From Cryobacterium breve (GTDB taxonomy: Bacteria; Actinomycetota; Actinomycetes; Actinomycetales; Microbacteriaceae): a stretch of DNA of 64,000 nucleotides. The stretch covers positions 3,224,001 through 3,288,000 of the forward strand of contig NZ_CP075584.1 of the NCBI RefSeq assembly GCF_027594785.1, in the 5' to 3' direction. Position numbers and translations under genes: made by a program. The notes under the pieces were generated by a model. It made no database searches. It was given only the letters and a program-made list of their open reading frames with translations, and was not told the DNA's origin. Shown here piece after piece: positions 16,579-26,615 of this stretch (the first letter of the stretch is position 1; each line of letters opens with the position of its first letter).

Positions 16579-17562
16579 TCATCTTTCGCTGCGTTCGCCG
16601 ATAAGACGAAGTTCGTCTTCTCGGCTGAGTCCCGCTCGTCGCTCTCTGCCCAGGCCGCGAATTCGTTCGTCTGCGAGTGCATCGTGCACGGTCTCGTGGA
16701 TGCTTCGTTCCATCGCCCCGGATTCGAGGAACCGTTGGCGGCTGCGTTGGAAGAACGCATCCGCGCTGCGGGGAAGCCAAAGGGGCAGGGAGCGGGGACC
16801 AGCCCAATAGTTGACTCCGTGTGCGACCAGCCAGTCGTCGTCCGCCGAGATGAGTTCGCCATCGTGGCCTGCGACCTGCTGTGCAGCAGCAAGAACATCT
16901 GCGAGTTCTCGTTGGGTGCCGACAGCGTTGTAGGTGCCCGTGAGGCTGCGGTGACCGGCAGTGATGATCCAGGAAGCGAGGTCCCTGACGTCGATGAGCT
17001 GGGCGGCCCGGCCGTGGACATCGGGCACGAGAACAGGCTCATGCGAAGCCAGGGCCAGGCGAGCCACCCAGTAGCTGAACCTGTCACTGGTGTCGCCCGG
17101 CCCCACGATGAGACCGGGTCTGGCAGTGAGAAGTCGGTCGCCGACGGCCTGGGAGGTGACCCGTTCGGCTGCGACCTTGGCGTGGGCGTACTCAGTCGGG
17201 TCGGTTGGTTCGACAAGAGCGGCGTCTTCATCGGCATCCGCTTCACTGTTGCTTGCGTACACGGAGACGGACGACACCAACGTCCAATGCGGCGTGGTGT
17301 CGGCGAGAGCCGCAAGGGCTCCGGTGACGAGGCCGGCGTCGTAACTGAGTTCAATGACGCGAGCCCAGTTGTGTTTCGACACGGCATCGTAAGCGCCTGG
17401 CGCTCGCCGGTCGGAGCGAACGAGGGTCGCGCCCGGGGGCACCGACCCCGACTCGCCGCGAGCAAGGCAGGTCACGTCCTCGCCGGCCTCAATCAGTTGC
17501 TGGGCGATCTCGCGACCGAGCCATGCTGTCCCACCAAGAATGAGTGTGTGCGTCACGTTCAC
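16579..17562 (-). CDS. NAD-dependent epimerase/dehydratase-like protein
   Basis: A 327-residue extended short-chain dehydrogenase: a glycine-rich nucleotide motif LILGGTAWLGREIAQQL (residue 7), VIELSYDAG, the catalytic stretch WTLVSSVSVYASN with the YAHAKVAAE motif (Tyr-x3-Lys, about residue 147), a family-typical RPGLIVGPGD and HGRAAQLIDVRDLASWIITA. The substrate is unknown. Related proteins in Actinobacteria are annotated as reductases or isoflavone-reductase-like. It is monocistronic. Confidence 0.82.
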   Translation of the reverse strand: MNVTHTLILGGTAWLGREIAQQLIEAGEDVTCLARGESGSVPPGATLVRSDRRAPGAYDAVSKHNWARVIELSYDAGLVTGALAALADTTPHWTLVSSVSVYASNSEADADEDAALVEPTDPTEYAHAKVAAERVTSQAVGDRLLTARPGLIVGPGDTSDRFSYWVARLALASHEPVLVPDVHGRAAQLIDVRDLASWIITAGHRSLTGTYNAVGTQRELADVLAAAQQVAGHDGELISADDDWLVAHGVNYWAGPRSLPLWLPRSADAFFQRSRQRFLESGAMERSIHETVHDALADERIRGLGRERRAGLSREDELRLIGERSER

Positions 17563-17737
17563 CAGCTAAGTGCATCAGAGCTGCGCCGAACGGGCGGTTC
17601 GCCCTGAGCGCACCGCGTGGTGAAACCGAAGGTGGCTGTCGATCAGGCTTTTCGATTTCAAAAAAGGCTCGGTTGAGCGTCTTTCGGGGCATGCAGATCG
17701 GGACAACGGGGGATAGCCGTCAGGTCTGGCCGCTCAC

Positions 17738-17743
17738 TAGAGT
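17738..17743 (+). promoter_or_regulatory. -10 element TAGAGT upstream of the 47-aa membrane protein
   Basis: TAGAGT matches the -10 form seen elsewhere in the window (26497, 31528). It would give a leader of about 90 nt before the GTG at 17842. The rest of 17563-17841 shows no coding or repeat signal. Confidence 0.4.
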
Positions 17744-17841
17744 GGCGTCATCGTGTCGCTCATGAAGAGTGAGAGCGCAGGAACTGTCCGATTGCCCGCG
17801 GCAAATGGGCGTCACGAAATTTCAACTTTTTGGGGGACGCA

Positions 17842-17985
17842 GTGGCAGAACATGAACCGTGGTTTGGTCCGAAGAAATTGGGTGGCGGCTGGGGTCCGCG
17901 TACGTGGCAGGGGTGGTTGATTCTTGCCGTGTTCACCGTTGCAGTGGTTGTGGTCACGATCATTGCGACAACGCACGCCAGCTGA
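17842..17985 (+). CDS. small conserved membrane protein (47 aa)
   Basis: GTG 17842 follows a GGGGGA ribosome-binding site. The protein begins AEHEPWFGPKKLGGGWGPRT, continues WQGWLILAVF, has one hydrophobic helix of about 20 residues and ends THAS. The aromatic/glycine signature WFGPK...GWGPRTWQGW before a single transmembrane helix is one I recognise as recurring in small proteins of many bacteria, without a known role. Codon use and the ribosome-binding site support a real gene. Confidence 0.75.
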   Translation: MAEHEPWFGPKKLGGGWGPRTWQGWLILAVFTVAVVVVTIIATTHAS

Positions 17986-18126
17986 CGATTCGACCGCGGT
18001 GCGGCGGCCGTCGAAGACCGCTGACGAGGACCTACCTTTCGAGGAGCGCTGTGGCCACCCTCGGAGCTTCTCGGCGGCCCTGCGCTCGAGCCGCTGCGAC
18101 GAGACCCGGCACGACCGACCTGTCCT

Positions 18127-18633
18127 TCACATTTCGGCCCTGCGCTTTTCGCGACGCAGCCGCACAGGTCGGCGATTCGTCACCATTCGGAAAGTGACGG
18201 CGACAAGTGCCAGCAACGCGACCCCGCTGATGGCGTACAGGACGCCTCCCAACCGTGTGTGGTCACCACCACTGACACCGAACGTGTCGGCTACGTCCAT
18301 CCCGAGCGAGAATGAACCCCAGAAGTAGGCCGGTGCGCCGGCGACGATCAACGCGAGATGCCCCACGGCGACGGCACCTCGTCCGGCGTGCCCGGTGAAT
18401 CCAAGGATGCTCAGCACCAGCGCGAGCCCGACACCAAGATAGGCCCACACAATCAACGCGAGTACTTCTGCAGGCACGCTTATGCCGGCCCCGTTGAGTC
18501 CAGCAATGATTTCCGGATAGGTCAACGACGGGACGGCGGCTGCCGGATCCCATACCGTGATCGTCAGCACCATCACCGCCGCATACAACAGCACGACAAG
18601 CGGTCCCACCAGCAACGAAAGTCGATTCCCCAT
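18127..18633 (-). CDS. membrane protein, four helices
   Basis: A 168-residue protein with hydrophobic segments at about residues 5-25, 55-80, 87-107 and 135-155 and a strongly basic C-terminus (RMVTNRRPVRLRREKRR) that would be cytoplasmic. ATG 18633 is used; an in-frame extension to 18741 exists but is not hydrophobic or convincing. No family is recognised. It is downstream of, and on the same strand as, formate-tetrahydrofolate ligase, but 141 bp away. Confidence 0.6.
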   Translation of the reverse strand: MGNRLSLLVGPLVVLLYAAVMVLTITVWDPAAAVPSLTYPEIIAGLNGAGISVPAEVLALIVWAYLGVGLALVLSILGFTGHAGRGAVAVGHLALIVAGAPAYFWGSFSLGMDVADTFGVSGGDHTRLGGVLYAISGVALLALVAVTFRMVTNRRPVRLRREKRRAEM

Positions 18634-18774
18634 TCGTGCACCATAGCGCGGGGCTGAACGTATCAGCCGGAACTGTCGGCTTCGTTCACCGGGAGCAACG
18701 GCGAGGGGGACTGCAGATTCGTGCAGAGGATGGTTCTCCACGATCTGCTCAACGGCGCGGGTGAACGGAGGTCC

Positions 18775-20449
18775 TTAGTCGTTTTGCATGAGTCCTGCAA
18801 TGCTTCCATCCGGGAGCAATCGGATGTTACGCGAGGCGGGCACTCTGGGAAGCCCTGGCATGGTCATCACGGCTCCCGTCATCGGAATAAGGAATCCTGC
18901 ACCTGCCGAAAGACGAACCTCTCGAACCGTGATGATGAAGTTACGGGGGCGACCGGCAATTCTGGGGTCGTAAGTGAGGGAGAGGTGAGTTTTGGCTATG
19001 CAGATGGGGAGATTCGAGTAGCCCAGGCTCCGCGATTCGGGCTATGTCTAGCTCAGCAGCTGGGGTGAACGCCACATCGCTTGCGCCGTAGACCACCGTG
19101 GCGATCTTGCGGATCTTGTCGTGCGGGGAATCCGATTCGTTGTAGATGAATCGCGGCTGCGGAGGTGCCACGTCGGTGAGATCGACCACTTCGCTCACCA
19201 CCCGGGCGAGATCCAGCGATCCCTCGCCACCGCGCGCGAAGCCGTCGGTGCGGGCGAATCGAACTCCTCGCGCAGCGACGGCTTCTTCGACCAATAACAG
19301 TTCCGACTCGGTATCGTTCGGGAAGAGATTGATCGCGACGATCGGCGTGAGGCCGAAGGCGCTCGCCGTAGCGAGATGATGCTCGAGGTGTTCCAGTCCT
19401 TTGATGAGCGTCGTGGTATCCGGCTCACCGCAGATCGCGACCGGCGCGCCCCCGTGCATCTTGAGAGCCCGCAGTGTGGCCACGATGACGACGGCGCGTG
19501 GCCAGATCCCCGCGAGACGGCACTTGATATCGAGAAATTTCTCGCCACCGAGATCGAACCCGAACCCTGCCTCGGTGATCGCGTAGTCACCGAGCTTCAT
19601 CGCGAGGCGTGTCGCGACCACGCTATTGCAGCCATGTGCAATATTGCCGAAGGGTCCGCAATGCACGATCGCGGGGCCGCCCTCCTCGGTTTGCACCAGA
19701 TTCGGTCGCAACGCGTCGCGAAGCACCACCGTCATTGCTCCGGAAGCCCGGAGGTCTCCTGCTGTGACCGCTTGCCCCGCATGCGTTCGCCCCACCACGA
19801 TACGAGACAGGCGGTCCTCGAGATCTTCTAGACCTGACGCGAGGGCCACAATCGCCATGATCTCGCTTGCCGCCGTGATGTCGAAGTGTTCCTGGCGCGA
19901 GAGGTCGTCGGTCTTGGGGCCAATGCCAACGATACTTCGCCGGAGAGCGCGGTCGTTTATGTCGAGCGCGCGTCCCCAAGTGACCTGACCGGGATCGATC
20001 ACGCCCCTGCCAGGGATCTCTTCTCGAAAGAATATTGCGTTGTCGACGAGCGCCGACAGCAGATTGTGGGCGGTGGTGATCGCATGAATATCGCCGGTGA
20101 AGTGAAGATTGATGTCGTCCGCGGGGGTGAGCGAGGCTCTGCCCCCTCCGGTACCCCCGCCCTTCGAGCCGAAAACCGGCCCGAGTGATGGTTCCCGCAG
20201 AGCAAGCACGGCGCTCCGTCCCAATCGACGCAGACCCATCGCGAGGCTTATACACACCGTGGTCTTGCCCTCACCCGCAGGCGTCGGGTTAATCGCGGTA
20301 ACGAGCACGAGTCGACCCGTGCCGTTCGCGGGGCGGTTGAGCAGGTCGAGCGACAGCCTGGCTTTTCCCCGACCATACGGCTCGAGGTCGTCAACTCCGA
20401 GACCCAGCTCATCCGCCAGTTCGACAATGGTCTGGGGAGTGAATTGCAT
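18775..20449 (-). CDS. fhs: formate-tetrahydrofolate ligase (frameshifted as given)
   Basis: The enzyme makes 10-formyl-THF from formate, ATP and THF. The ATP-binding region is clear (LVTAINPTPAGEGKTTVCIS, about residue 50), as are VFGSKGGGTGGGRASLTPAD and NLHFTGDIHAITTAHNLLSA. CAGGCTC 19024-19030 has one extra base; removal restores the C-terminal part (NLPICIAKTHLSLTYDP, GFLIPMTGAVMTMPGLPRVP, and an end ...GSIAGLMQND). The corrected length, about 557 aa, is normal. ATG 20449 is preferred to an in-frame TTG at 20455. The gene lacks an obvious operon partner. Confidence 0.9.
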
Positions 20450-20582
20450 ATTCAAACGCTATCAACGCCCATTGCCAGGTATGCCACTCCAGCCAGAATC
20501 GGCCAGAGTGCGATCTGTGCTGAGCGCGGGTCCGGTTGTGCGCGGCCGTGTGGACACGTGACCGACGGCATCCGCGTACGCT

Positions 20583-20602
20583 CATTGTGCCATCTCACAA
20601 TG
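20583..20602. promoter_or_regulatory. inverted repeat CATTGTG-N6-CACAATG
   Basis: Perfect 7-bp arms with a 6-nt spacer lie 134 bp upstream of fhs and 94 bp downstream of marR. It could be an operator for fhs or a weak terminator for marR; there is no other evidence. Confidence 0.35.
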
Positions 20603-20695
20603 ACACGTCCGCGCAGGCGGTCGCGATCTAGTGGACACGTCATCAGACGCTGGCCAGCGTTTCTTAGTGCGGATCGGCGTGAGAATCTGCGCCGG

Positions 20696-21166
20696 CTATC
20701 TGCCCGTCGCGTGGGTGCCTGGGGAACGGCCAATGATCTCGGTCAGCGCTCGCAGGGAAGGCGTCGCCTGGCGGAGTTGCTCCCGCGCGGTCGCATCGAG
20801 CTGTGCGAGCGCTTCAGCGATGACGCGTGAACTGACGTCGTCATAGCGTGCCAGGAGCCCTCGAGCGGTATTCGACGCGCTCACCAAGGTCGATCGGAGG
20901 TCTTCGGCTGCTGCTGTCCGATCGATGAGATCGGCGGTCGTCATGGTTTTGAGCAGGTTGCTGACCGTGGGTCGGGCGAGCCCGAGCCGGGCGGCGAGCC
21001 GTGCCGAGCTGATCGGGCCGGTCTCGACGAGGAGGCGGAGCAACTCAATCTGCGCCTCCGGCAGGTTGGGCAGATCGCCCGCTTCCTGAGCTGCCCTGAG
21101 CAGCGCTCGCCGGAGCGGACCGAGCGCCTGGGCGAGCGCGTGCGCCTGCGTTGGGGTTGTAGCCAT
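20696..21166 (-). CDS. MarR-family transcriptional regulator
   Basis: A 156-residue MarR-type winged-helix protein: [40 protein letters not shown], the wing [18 protein letters not shown] and flanking dimerisation helices. It is divergent from the phenolic acid decarboxylase gene with a perfect operator palindrome between them, so it is the probable repressor of padC, released by hydroxycinnamic acids. In other bacteria padC is usually controlled by PadR; a MarR protein in that place is noteworthy. Confidence 0.88.
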   Translation of the reverse strand: MATTPTQAHALAQALGPLRRALLRAAQEAGDLPNLPEAQIELLRLLVETGPISSARLAARLGLARPTVSNLLKTMTTADLIDRTAAAEDLRSTLVSASNTARGLLARYDDVSSRVIAEALAQLDATAREQLRQATPSLRALTEIIGRSPGTHATGR

Positions 21167-21203
21167 ACCTCGATGATACTCAGCGGTGTTTTGCTGACAA
21201 ATC

Positions 21204-21223
21204 TAGTTTTGTGTGCAAAACTA
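21204..21223. promoter_or_regulatory. MarR operator, TAGTTTTG-N4-CAAAACTA
   Basis: A perfect 8-bp inverted repeat with a TGTG spacer lies between marR and padC, ending 5 bp before the padC start. TAGTTT in the left arm can be the padC -10, so binding would block transcription directly. Confidence 0.75.
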
Positions 21224-21228
21224 AATTC

Positions 21229-21780
21229 ATGACATCAACACCGAACACGAGTCAAGCCACCGTCACCACCGTCGAGCAGCCCACCCCGCCGCAGGACCTC
21301 TCCGGAATCGTGGGATACCGCTTCATCTACACCTACGCGAACAACTGGCAGTACGAGATGTACGTCAAGAATGCGACGACGATGGACTATCGCATCCACA
21401 CAGGCATGGTTGGCGGTCGTTGGGTGACCGATCAGACCGTCGATCTTGTCCAGCTGGACGACTCCGTCTACAAGGTTTCGTGGACCGAGCCGACCGGCAC
21501 GAGCGTGGTTGTGAACGTGCTGCCGGCCAAGCGCCGCCTGCACGGCACGATCTTCTTCCCGCGGTGGATCGAAGAGGCCGGCTCGAAGACGGTGCTGTAT
21601 CAGAACGATCACCTCGACGAAATGCGGGCGTTCCGCGATGCTGGCCCGACCTACCCGATTTACGTCGTTCCGGAGTTCGCCAGGATCACCCTCTTCGAGT
21701 TCGTCGGTGAAAACGACGACACGGTCGTCTCCACGGCGCCGAACGACCTTCCCGCCGGCTTCGCAGACCGCACGAACTAA
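21229..21780 (+). CDS. padC: phenolic acid decarboxylase
   Basis: A 183-residue beta-barrel enzyme with the family's conserved stretches: [20 protein letters not shown] (residues 30-50), [39 protein letters not shown] and [20 protein letters not shown]. It decarboxylates ferulic, p-coumaric and caffeic acids to vinylphenols, detoxifying plant-derived acids. The start at ATG 21229 leaves almost no 5' leader, with no ribosome-binding site; a GTG at 21211 lies inside the operator. It is divergent from and probably repressed by the MarR protein. Confidence 0.92.
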   Translation: MTSTPNTSQATVTTVEQPTPPQDLSGIVGYRFIYTYANNWQYEMYVKNATTMDYRIHTGMVGGRWVTDQTVDLVQLDDSVYKVSWTEPTGTSVVVNVLPAKRRLHGTIFFPRWIEEAGSKTVLYQNDHLDEMRAFRDAGPTYPIYVVPEFARITLFEFVGENDDTVVSTAPNDLPAGFADRTN

Positions 21781-21861
21781 CGACAGGTGAAGAGCGCCGC
21801 CAACGAGATGCGGAGCCGGTGCGAAACTCAATGAGCCGAGCGTCTGCCTAGTACGGACAGT

Positions 21862-22362
21862 TCAGAGAAGTGACCCATAGACATAGCGGACGTCTATCGC
21901 TCCGCCACGGTCATCCTCTTCGAATTTGAGGCCGATCTTTTCCGCGACGCGTCTCGAGGCCTGGTTGTCGGGGTGGATGATCGCGACCAGGTGGGCTGCC
22001 CCCAAGACGTTTCGGGCGAAGTCGATACAAGCCGAAGCGGCCTCGGTCGCGTAGCCTCGTCCCTGAAAACTTGCCCTCACGTGGTAGCCGACCTCAAGTT
22101 CGGGTCGACCGTTGACGGCCTGCCAGGTGAGGCCACAGTCGCCGACGAACTCACCCGTCTTCGTCGCGATGATCCACAGACCGTAGCCATGCTCGACGTA
22201 GTTGCGTTTGTTCCAGTCGATCCACCCCTGGGCCTCCTCGCGGCTCTTGGGTCGCGGGTAGTACTGCATCACGTCCGCGTCAGCCAGCATGGCAGCCATG
22301 TCGTCGAGGTCAGCGTCGGTCATGTTTCGAAAGGTCAACCGGTCTGAGCGAGGGAAGGACAT
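21862..22362 (-). CDS. GNAT-family N-acetyltransferase (RimJ/RimL-like)
   Basis: A 166-residue acetyltransferase: it begins SDRLTFRNMTDADLDDMAAM, then YGLWIIATKTGEFVGDCGLT, the acetyl-CoA loop VGYHVRASFQGRGYATEAAS (R/Q-x-x-G-x-G/A) and the closing strand RRVAEKIGLKFEED. These are the motif order and length of RimJ/RimL-type enzymes that acetylate protein N-termini or small molecules. The substrate cannot be read from sequence. It is monocistronic. Confidence 0.88.
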   Translation of the reverse strand: MSFPRSDRLTFRNMTDADLDDMAAMLADADVMQYYPRPKSREEAQGWIDWNKRNYVEHGYGLWIIATKTGEFVGDCGLTWQAVNGRPELEVGYHVRASFQGRGYATEAASACIDFARNVLGAAHLVAIIHPDNQASRRVAEKIGLKFEEDDRGGAIDVRYVYGSLL

Positions 22363-22404
22363 GCTCCGACCTTAGGAGGAATCCGTGCCAGAGAGACAGG
22401 TCGA

Positions 22405-22854
22405 CTAGCTCTTGAGTGGCTTCCAGCGCGGCACTTCCTGCACTGTGCGCGGAGGCGCTTTTTGGAGCCGGGCAGATGACCTGAAGTACAAGAACGCCAG
22501 TGACGCATCGACCATTACGCTGATCGAGACGTTGAATATCAATTCCGGTGGCGTAGTGGTCGCAACGAAAACGCCATTGGCGGAGCTCAGGGCGAGGAGG
22601 GATCCGATGATGTATCCGGCTCGGGGCCGGGAAGTCATTCTCCACCGGGCGCGGGGTGGCGCGATGGGTTCGCCCAATCCGCGGAAGGATCGCACACCTC
22701 CGAAATAGAGCAGGAGAGTCAGCGAGTTTGCGACCACGGCAGGCATCGGATTCGGGAACATCAACGGCTGGATCGCAATTTCGATCGCCGCCAGGGAGAT
22801 CACCCCGATAAGGATGTAGGCGATCTTCCAACGCGTCTTACGCAGGCGAATCAT
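22405..22854 (-). CDS. small membrane protein of unknown function
   Basis: A 149-residue protein with hydrophobic helices near residues 12-30, 38-52, 82-100 and 105-122 and a basic N-terminus (IRLRKTRWK), ending in a basic tail. No family is recognised. It is upstream of the GNAT gene on the same strand, with 42 bp between them, so the two may be co-transcribed. Confidence 0.6.
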   Translation of the reverse strand: MIRLRKTRWKIAYILIGVISLAAIEIAIQPLMFPNPMPAVVANSLTLLLYFGGVRSFRGLGEPIAPPRARWRMTSRPRAGYIIGSLLALSSANGVFVATTTPPELIFNVSISVMVDASLAFLYFRSSARLQKAPPRTVQEVPRWKPLKS

Positions 22855-22952
22855 GGCTTGAGCCTAGTGGCGAGAGCGATTGAGCAAGACCGAGCTCGAA
22901 CGGGCTGAAATCTCCTGAGAAGAACTAGCTTCTGATCAGGAATTTATTGGTG

Positions 22953-23024
22953 TGCCCCCAGGCAGATTCGAACTGCCGCCCCTGCCTCCGGAGGGCAGTG
23001 CTCTATCCCCTGAGCTATGGGGGC
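22953..23024 (-). tRNA. tRNA-Arg (anticodon CCG)
   Basis: The minus strand folds into a full cloverleaf: acceptor GCCCCCA/TGGGGGC, D arm GCTC...GAGC, anticodon stem CTGCC/GGCAG with loop CTCCGGA (anticodon CCG, reading CGG), a 4-nt variable loop, T stem GGCAG/CTGCC with TTCGAAT, and discriminator A. The 3' CCA is not encoded. Confidence 0.95.
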
Positions 23025-23104
23025 CCGGGAAAACACTAGGTTATCAGCATCCGGGAGGCCGGTGTTCGCACCGGCACTCTTTCGAGAGCGCGGCAGGCCT
23101 CCAC

Positions 23105-23168
23105 CGCGGGTGTTTCGCCGCTGCGCTCGTGGTGCACCACCCGCGTTGAGGCGAAACTCCCGCGCTCG
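23105..23168. repeat. palindromic intergenic element, copy A
   Basis: CGCGGGTGTTTCGCC and GGCGAAACTCCCGCG form the arms of an imperfect hairpin around GTGGTGCACCACCCGCG. The centre and the right arm resemble the element at 63913-63985. It lies between tRNA-Arg and a lipoprotein gene. Confidence 0.55.
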
Positions 23169-23192
23169 GCACGGCAATCATCAGTGGGCGGA

Positions 23193-23231
23193 ATCGAGCG
23201 CGGGTGTTGCGCCGGTGGGCGGGAGTTCGCC
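23193..23231. repeat. palindromic intergenic element, copy B
   Basis: The first 22 nt (ATCGAGCGCGGGTGTTGCGC and 2 more) differ at one position from the left arm of the element at 63913-63934, 40 kb away. The right half GGCGGGAGTTCGCC gives only a partial hairpin, so this looks like a truncated copy next to copy A. Confidence 0.6.
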
Positions 23232-23254
23232 CTGTTCGTCAGGGGTGGGGCGAG

Positions 23255-23905
23255 TTATTTCAGGTGGCCGAGGGCGGCGGAGACGAGGGACTCGGCGTCG
23301 CCGGGCTCCAGGAAGTTCGACGAGCTGATCGTGAGCCAGTACGTGTCGGTGAAGACCTGAGCCTCACCGATTCCGTTGGACACCGTGAAAAAGCCCTGGG
23401 CGGTCGGGGGAGTGCCGTAGGTCGGGACGATCTTCGAGGAGGCGACCGCCTTGTCCTGCTGCTGCGTCATGAGTACCGCGTTGGGCTGGGTGAGCGAGAT
23501 TTCGATTGTGCCGTCGCTCGACTGGTTGAGCAGGCCGCACGTGAGCCCCTGGAATGACGCCGCCGTCTTCGCAGACGCGGAGGTCGGCTTGTACGAGGGG
23601 TCGCTGCCGAAGTTCGGGTTGAACGCGTACACGTCGTCCAGCGTCAGCAGGTCGGTGCACGACATCGCGACAGCGGTTCCTGCCGGGGTCGGCGTGGGCG
23701 TCGGCGTTGACGTCGCGGTAGCCGAAGCGGTCGCTGACGAGGAAGAACCCCCCGTCGCGGCGGCGCTCGCCGAACCGGAGGCCCCGGGTGCGGCATCCGC
23801 CGTGCAGCCGGACAGGCCGATAAGACTCAGCGCGCCAACGCAGAGGAAGACTCCGGCGCGCAAGCGCCGGGCGGACGGGGAGGCGGGCGAATCAAAGAGA
23901 GTCAC
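23255..23905 (-). CDS. putative lipoprotein of unknown function
   Basis: A 216-residue protein with a lipoprotein signal peptide and lipobox LSGC (Cys near residue 34), then a long Ser/Thr/Ala/Pro linker (residues 35-75, with a PTPTPTP run) and a globular domain with [16 protein letters not shown] and a second Cys near residue 118, likely forming a disulfide. The layout resembles the lipoprotein at 752-1846. It is divergent from argS. No function is recognised. Confidence 0.78.
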   Translation of the reverse strand: MTLFDSPASPSARRLRAGVFLCVGALSLIGLSGCTADAAPGASGSASAAATGGSSSSATASATATSTPTPTPTPAGTAVAMSCTDLLTLDDVYAFNPNFGSDPSYKPTSASAKTAASFQGLTCGLLNQSSDGTIEISLTQPNAVLMTQQQDKAVASSKIVPTYGTPPTAQGFFTVSNGIGEAQVFTDTYWLTISSSNFLEPGDAESLVSAALGHLK

Positions 23906-23959
23906 GGTCCGACCTTAGCAAGCGAGGTGCTTCAAACCGGGCCGGTAAGCTTGGTTTCC

Positions 23960-25653
23960 GTGACCCCCGCCGAGCTTTCCGAATCCCTGTTCGCCCTGAT
24001 CCAGCAGTTGGGTGAGCGCCGACGCGCAGAAGGCATCGACACCGCCGGGCTCGACATCGTCCTCGCCACCGCTGGCGACGTCACCCTCGAACGCCCGCGC
24101 AACCGCGACCACGGCGACTGGGCCTCGAGCATCGCGATGAAGATCGCCAAGCCGCTCGGCTATAAGCCGCGCGAGGTCGCCACAGAGCTCGCGACCGGAC
24201 TCGAGGCGCTTCCCGACGTCGCCTCCGTCGAAATCGCCGGCCCCGGCTTCATCAACATCCGCCTCGAGGCGGCATCCGCTGGCGCGCTCGCGAAGACCAT
24301 CGTCGACGCCGGCCCGGCTTACGGCACCGGCCACCTCTACGACGGCATCAAGATCAACCTCGAATTCGTCTCCGCCAACCCCACCGGCCCCATCCACATG
24401 GGCGGCGTGCGCTGGGCCGCCGTGGGCGACAGCCTCGCCCGGGTGCTTCAAGCCGAGGGCGCGGATGTCACCCGCGAGTACTACTTCAACGACCACGGTT
24501 CGCAGATCGACCGGTTCGCCCGCAGTGTCCTGGCCGCCTACCTCGGCGAGCACACCCCCGAGGACGGCTACGGCGGAGCGTACATCGGCGACATCGCCGA
24601 CCAGGTATTGGCGAAATACGACGGAGCGACCCCGATCGCCGACCTGCCGCGCGAGGAACAGCAGGAAGTCTTCCGCTCGATCGGCGTCGACCTGATGTTC
24701 ACCGAGATCAAGGAAAAGCTGCACGGCTTCGGCGTCGATTTCGACGTCTACTTCCACGAAGACTCGCTGCACGAGTCCGGCGCGGTCAACCGGGCCATCG
24801 AGCGCCTGCGCGGCCTCGGCCACATCTTCGAAGCGGATGGCGCCATCTGGCTCCGCACGACGACCTTCGGCGATGACCGTGACCGCGTCATCATCCGCTC
24901 GAACGGTGAACCGGCCTATATCTCCGGCGACCTCGGCTACTACCTCGACAAGCGCGAGCGCGGCTTCGACCAGAACCTGATCATGCTCGGCGCAGACCAC
25001 CACGGCTATGTCGGCCGGATGATGGCCATGGTCGAGGCCTTCGGCGACGTCCCCGGGGTCAACCTGCAGATCCTGATCGGCCAGATGGTCAACCTGCTCA
25101 AGGACGGCGAGCCCGTTCGGATGAGCAAGCGTGCCGGCACGATCGTGACCCTCGACGACCTCGTCGACGCCGTCGGTGTCGACGCCGGCCGCTATGCCCT
25201 CGTGCGCTCCTCGAGTGACACCCAGCTCGACATCGACCTCGACCTGCTCGGCAAGCACAGCAACGAGAACCCCGTCTTCTACGTGCAGTACGCGCACGCC
25301 CGCACCTGCTCCGTCGCCCGCAACGCTGCTGCTGCCGGAGTCGAGCGCACCGACTTCAACCCGGAGCCTGCTCGTGCACGACAGCGAGTCCGCCCTGCTC
25401 GGCGTGCTGCAGGAGTACCCGCGCATGGTCGCCCTCGCCGCCGAGCTGCGCGAGCCGCACCGCATCGCCCGGTACATCGAAGAGGTCGCCGGCTACTACC
25501 ACCGCTGGTACGACAACTGCCGGGTGATCCCGCTCGGCGACGAACCCGTCACGGAGCCTGCATCGCACGCGACTCTGGCTCAACGACGCCACCGGCCAGG
25601 TCATCCGCAACGGCCTCGGCCTCCTCGGCGTGGCTGCTCCCGAACGGATGTGA
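23960..25653 (+). CDS. argS: arginyl-tRNA synthetase (two frameshifts as given)
   Basis: A class I aminoacyl-tRNA synthetase charging tRNA-Arg. The N-terminal Add-1 domain contains [20 protein letters not shown]; the HIGH motif is in [18 protein letters not shown] (about residue 140) and the KMSK-like loop is VRMSKRAGT (about residue 390). The C-terminal DALR domain is interrupted at GAGCCTG 25374-25380 and again at 25554-25560; deleting one C at each restores [13 protein letters not shown] and [18 protein letters not shown], giving 563 aa. GTG 23960 is the family-like start. It begins the amino-acid/rho block. Confidence 0.93.
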
Positions 25654-26471
25654 CCGTGGACCGGGACGGGGCACTGGATCGGGACACCAGAACGGGCAGG
25701 GGAGCCGCAACGCGCAGGCGCCGCGGCCTGAGCGGGTTCATCCTCGCGACGATCGTGGTGCTCGGCCTCGTCGCCGCGTTTTTCATCGCCGATGCCGGCG
25801 TGCGCAACTACGCCGAGAACCGGGCGAAGTCCGAGATTGCGGCGCACCTGCCCGATTCGGTCACGGGAGACGTGTCCGTCTCGATCGGCGGCTTGTCCGT
25901 GATCGCGCAGTACCTGATGGGAAGCTTCGACCGGGTCACCCTGGTGGCCCCCGCCCTCACCGTGAACGGTGTGCCGGCATCGGTGCACCTCGTCGCAACC
26001 GACGTGCCCGTCGACCAGGCCAAGAAGGTCGGCGACGTGCGCGGAACGGTCGACCTCGACCAGGCTGCGCTCAACACCCTCCTCGCAGCGGCCCTGCCGC
26101 AGGGGGCGCCCGCAGCCAACCTCGTGCTGGGCGACGGCACCGTGCAGTACGAGGGCAACGTGAGCGTCTTCGGCCTGAACATCGGCTACCAGGCCACCGC
26201 GACCCCAACCGCTGCGGCCGATTCGCTGCTTTTCACCCCGAGCGGCGCACAGATCACCACCGGGGCTGGCAGCATCGACGCCACGGCGATCCTCCCGCTC
26301 GTGCTCGGCCAGCAGCCGATCCGGGTATGCGTTGCCGAGTACCTCCCAGAGGGCGTCAACCTCGCCGGCGTCGACGTCACGCCGGGGCGGGCGCGCATTA
26401 CGCTGGAGTCGAGCACCCTGATGCTCACCGCGCAGTCGCTGACCACCCTTGGCACCTGCTCCGCCGGCTGA
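25650..26471 (+). CDS. DUF2993 family protein with N-terminal membrane anchor
   Basis: A 273-residue protein overlapping the argS stop (GTGA). A basic N-terminus ([10 protein letters not shown]) is followed by one transmembrane helix ([20 protein letters not shown], about residues 28-50) and a beta-rich extracytoplasmic domain containing [21 protein letters not shown], typical of LmeA-like DUF2993 lipid-binding proteins. It may work in envelope lipid handling. It often occurs between argS and lysA in related genomes, as far as I recall. An alternative GTG start is at 25656. Confidence 0.8.
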   Translation: MTVDRDGALDRDTRTGRGAATRRRRGLSGFILATIVVLGLVAAFFIADAGVRNYAENRAKSEIAAHLPDSVTGDVSVSIGGLSVIAQYLMGSFDRVTLVAPALTVNGVPASVHLVATDVPVDQAKKVGDVRGTVDLDQAALNTLLAAALPQGAPAANLVLGDGTVQYEGNVSVFGLNIGYQATATPTAAADSLLFTPSGAQITTGAGSIDATAILPLVLGQQPIRVCVAEYLPEGVNLAGVDVTPGRARITLESSTLMLTAQSLTTLGTCSAG

Positions 26472-26496
26472 TTCGGCGCGCGCACCCCTTGCTCGC

Positions 26497-26502
26497 TAGA
26501 AT
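26497..26502 (+). promoter_or_regulatory. -10 element TAGAAT upstream of lysA
   Basis: TAGAAT within CTCGCTAGAATCGG matches the consensus seen before tsaC (38331). It gives lysA a leader of about 110 nt, so the lysine-threonine genes can be transcribed separately from argS. No convincing riboswitch fold was seen in the leader. Confidence 0.55.
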
Positions 26503-26615
26503 CGGTGCAGGTTCGCTGTCATGCCGGCGAAATCTTCACTGGCTTCAGGGACCAATCCGGGTTCGCTCGCCACTCAGTGAGACACCCACTCGACTTTCCC
26601 GTGAGGTTTTCACCC

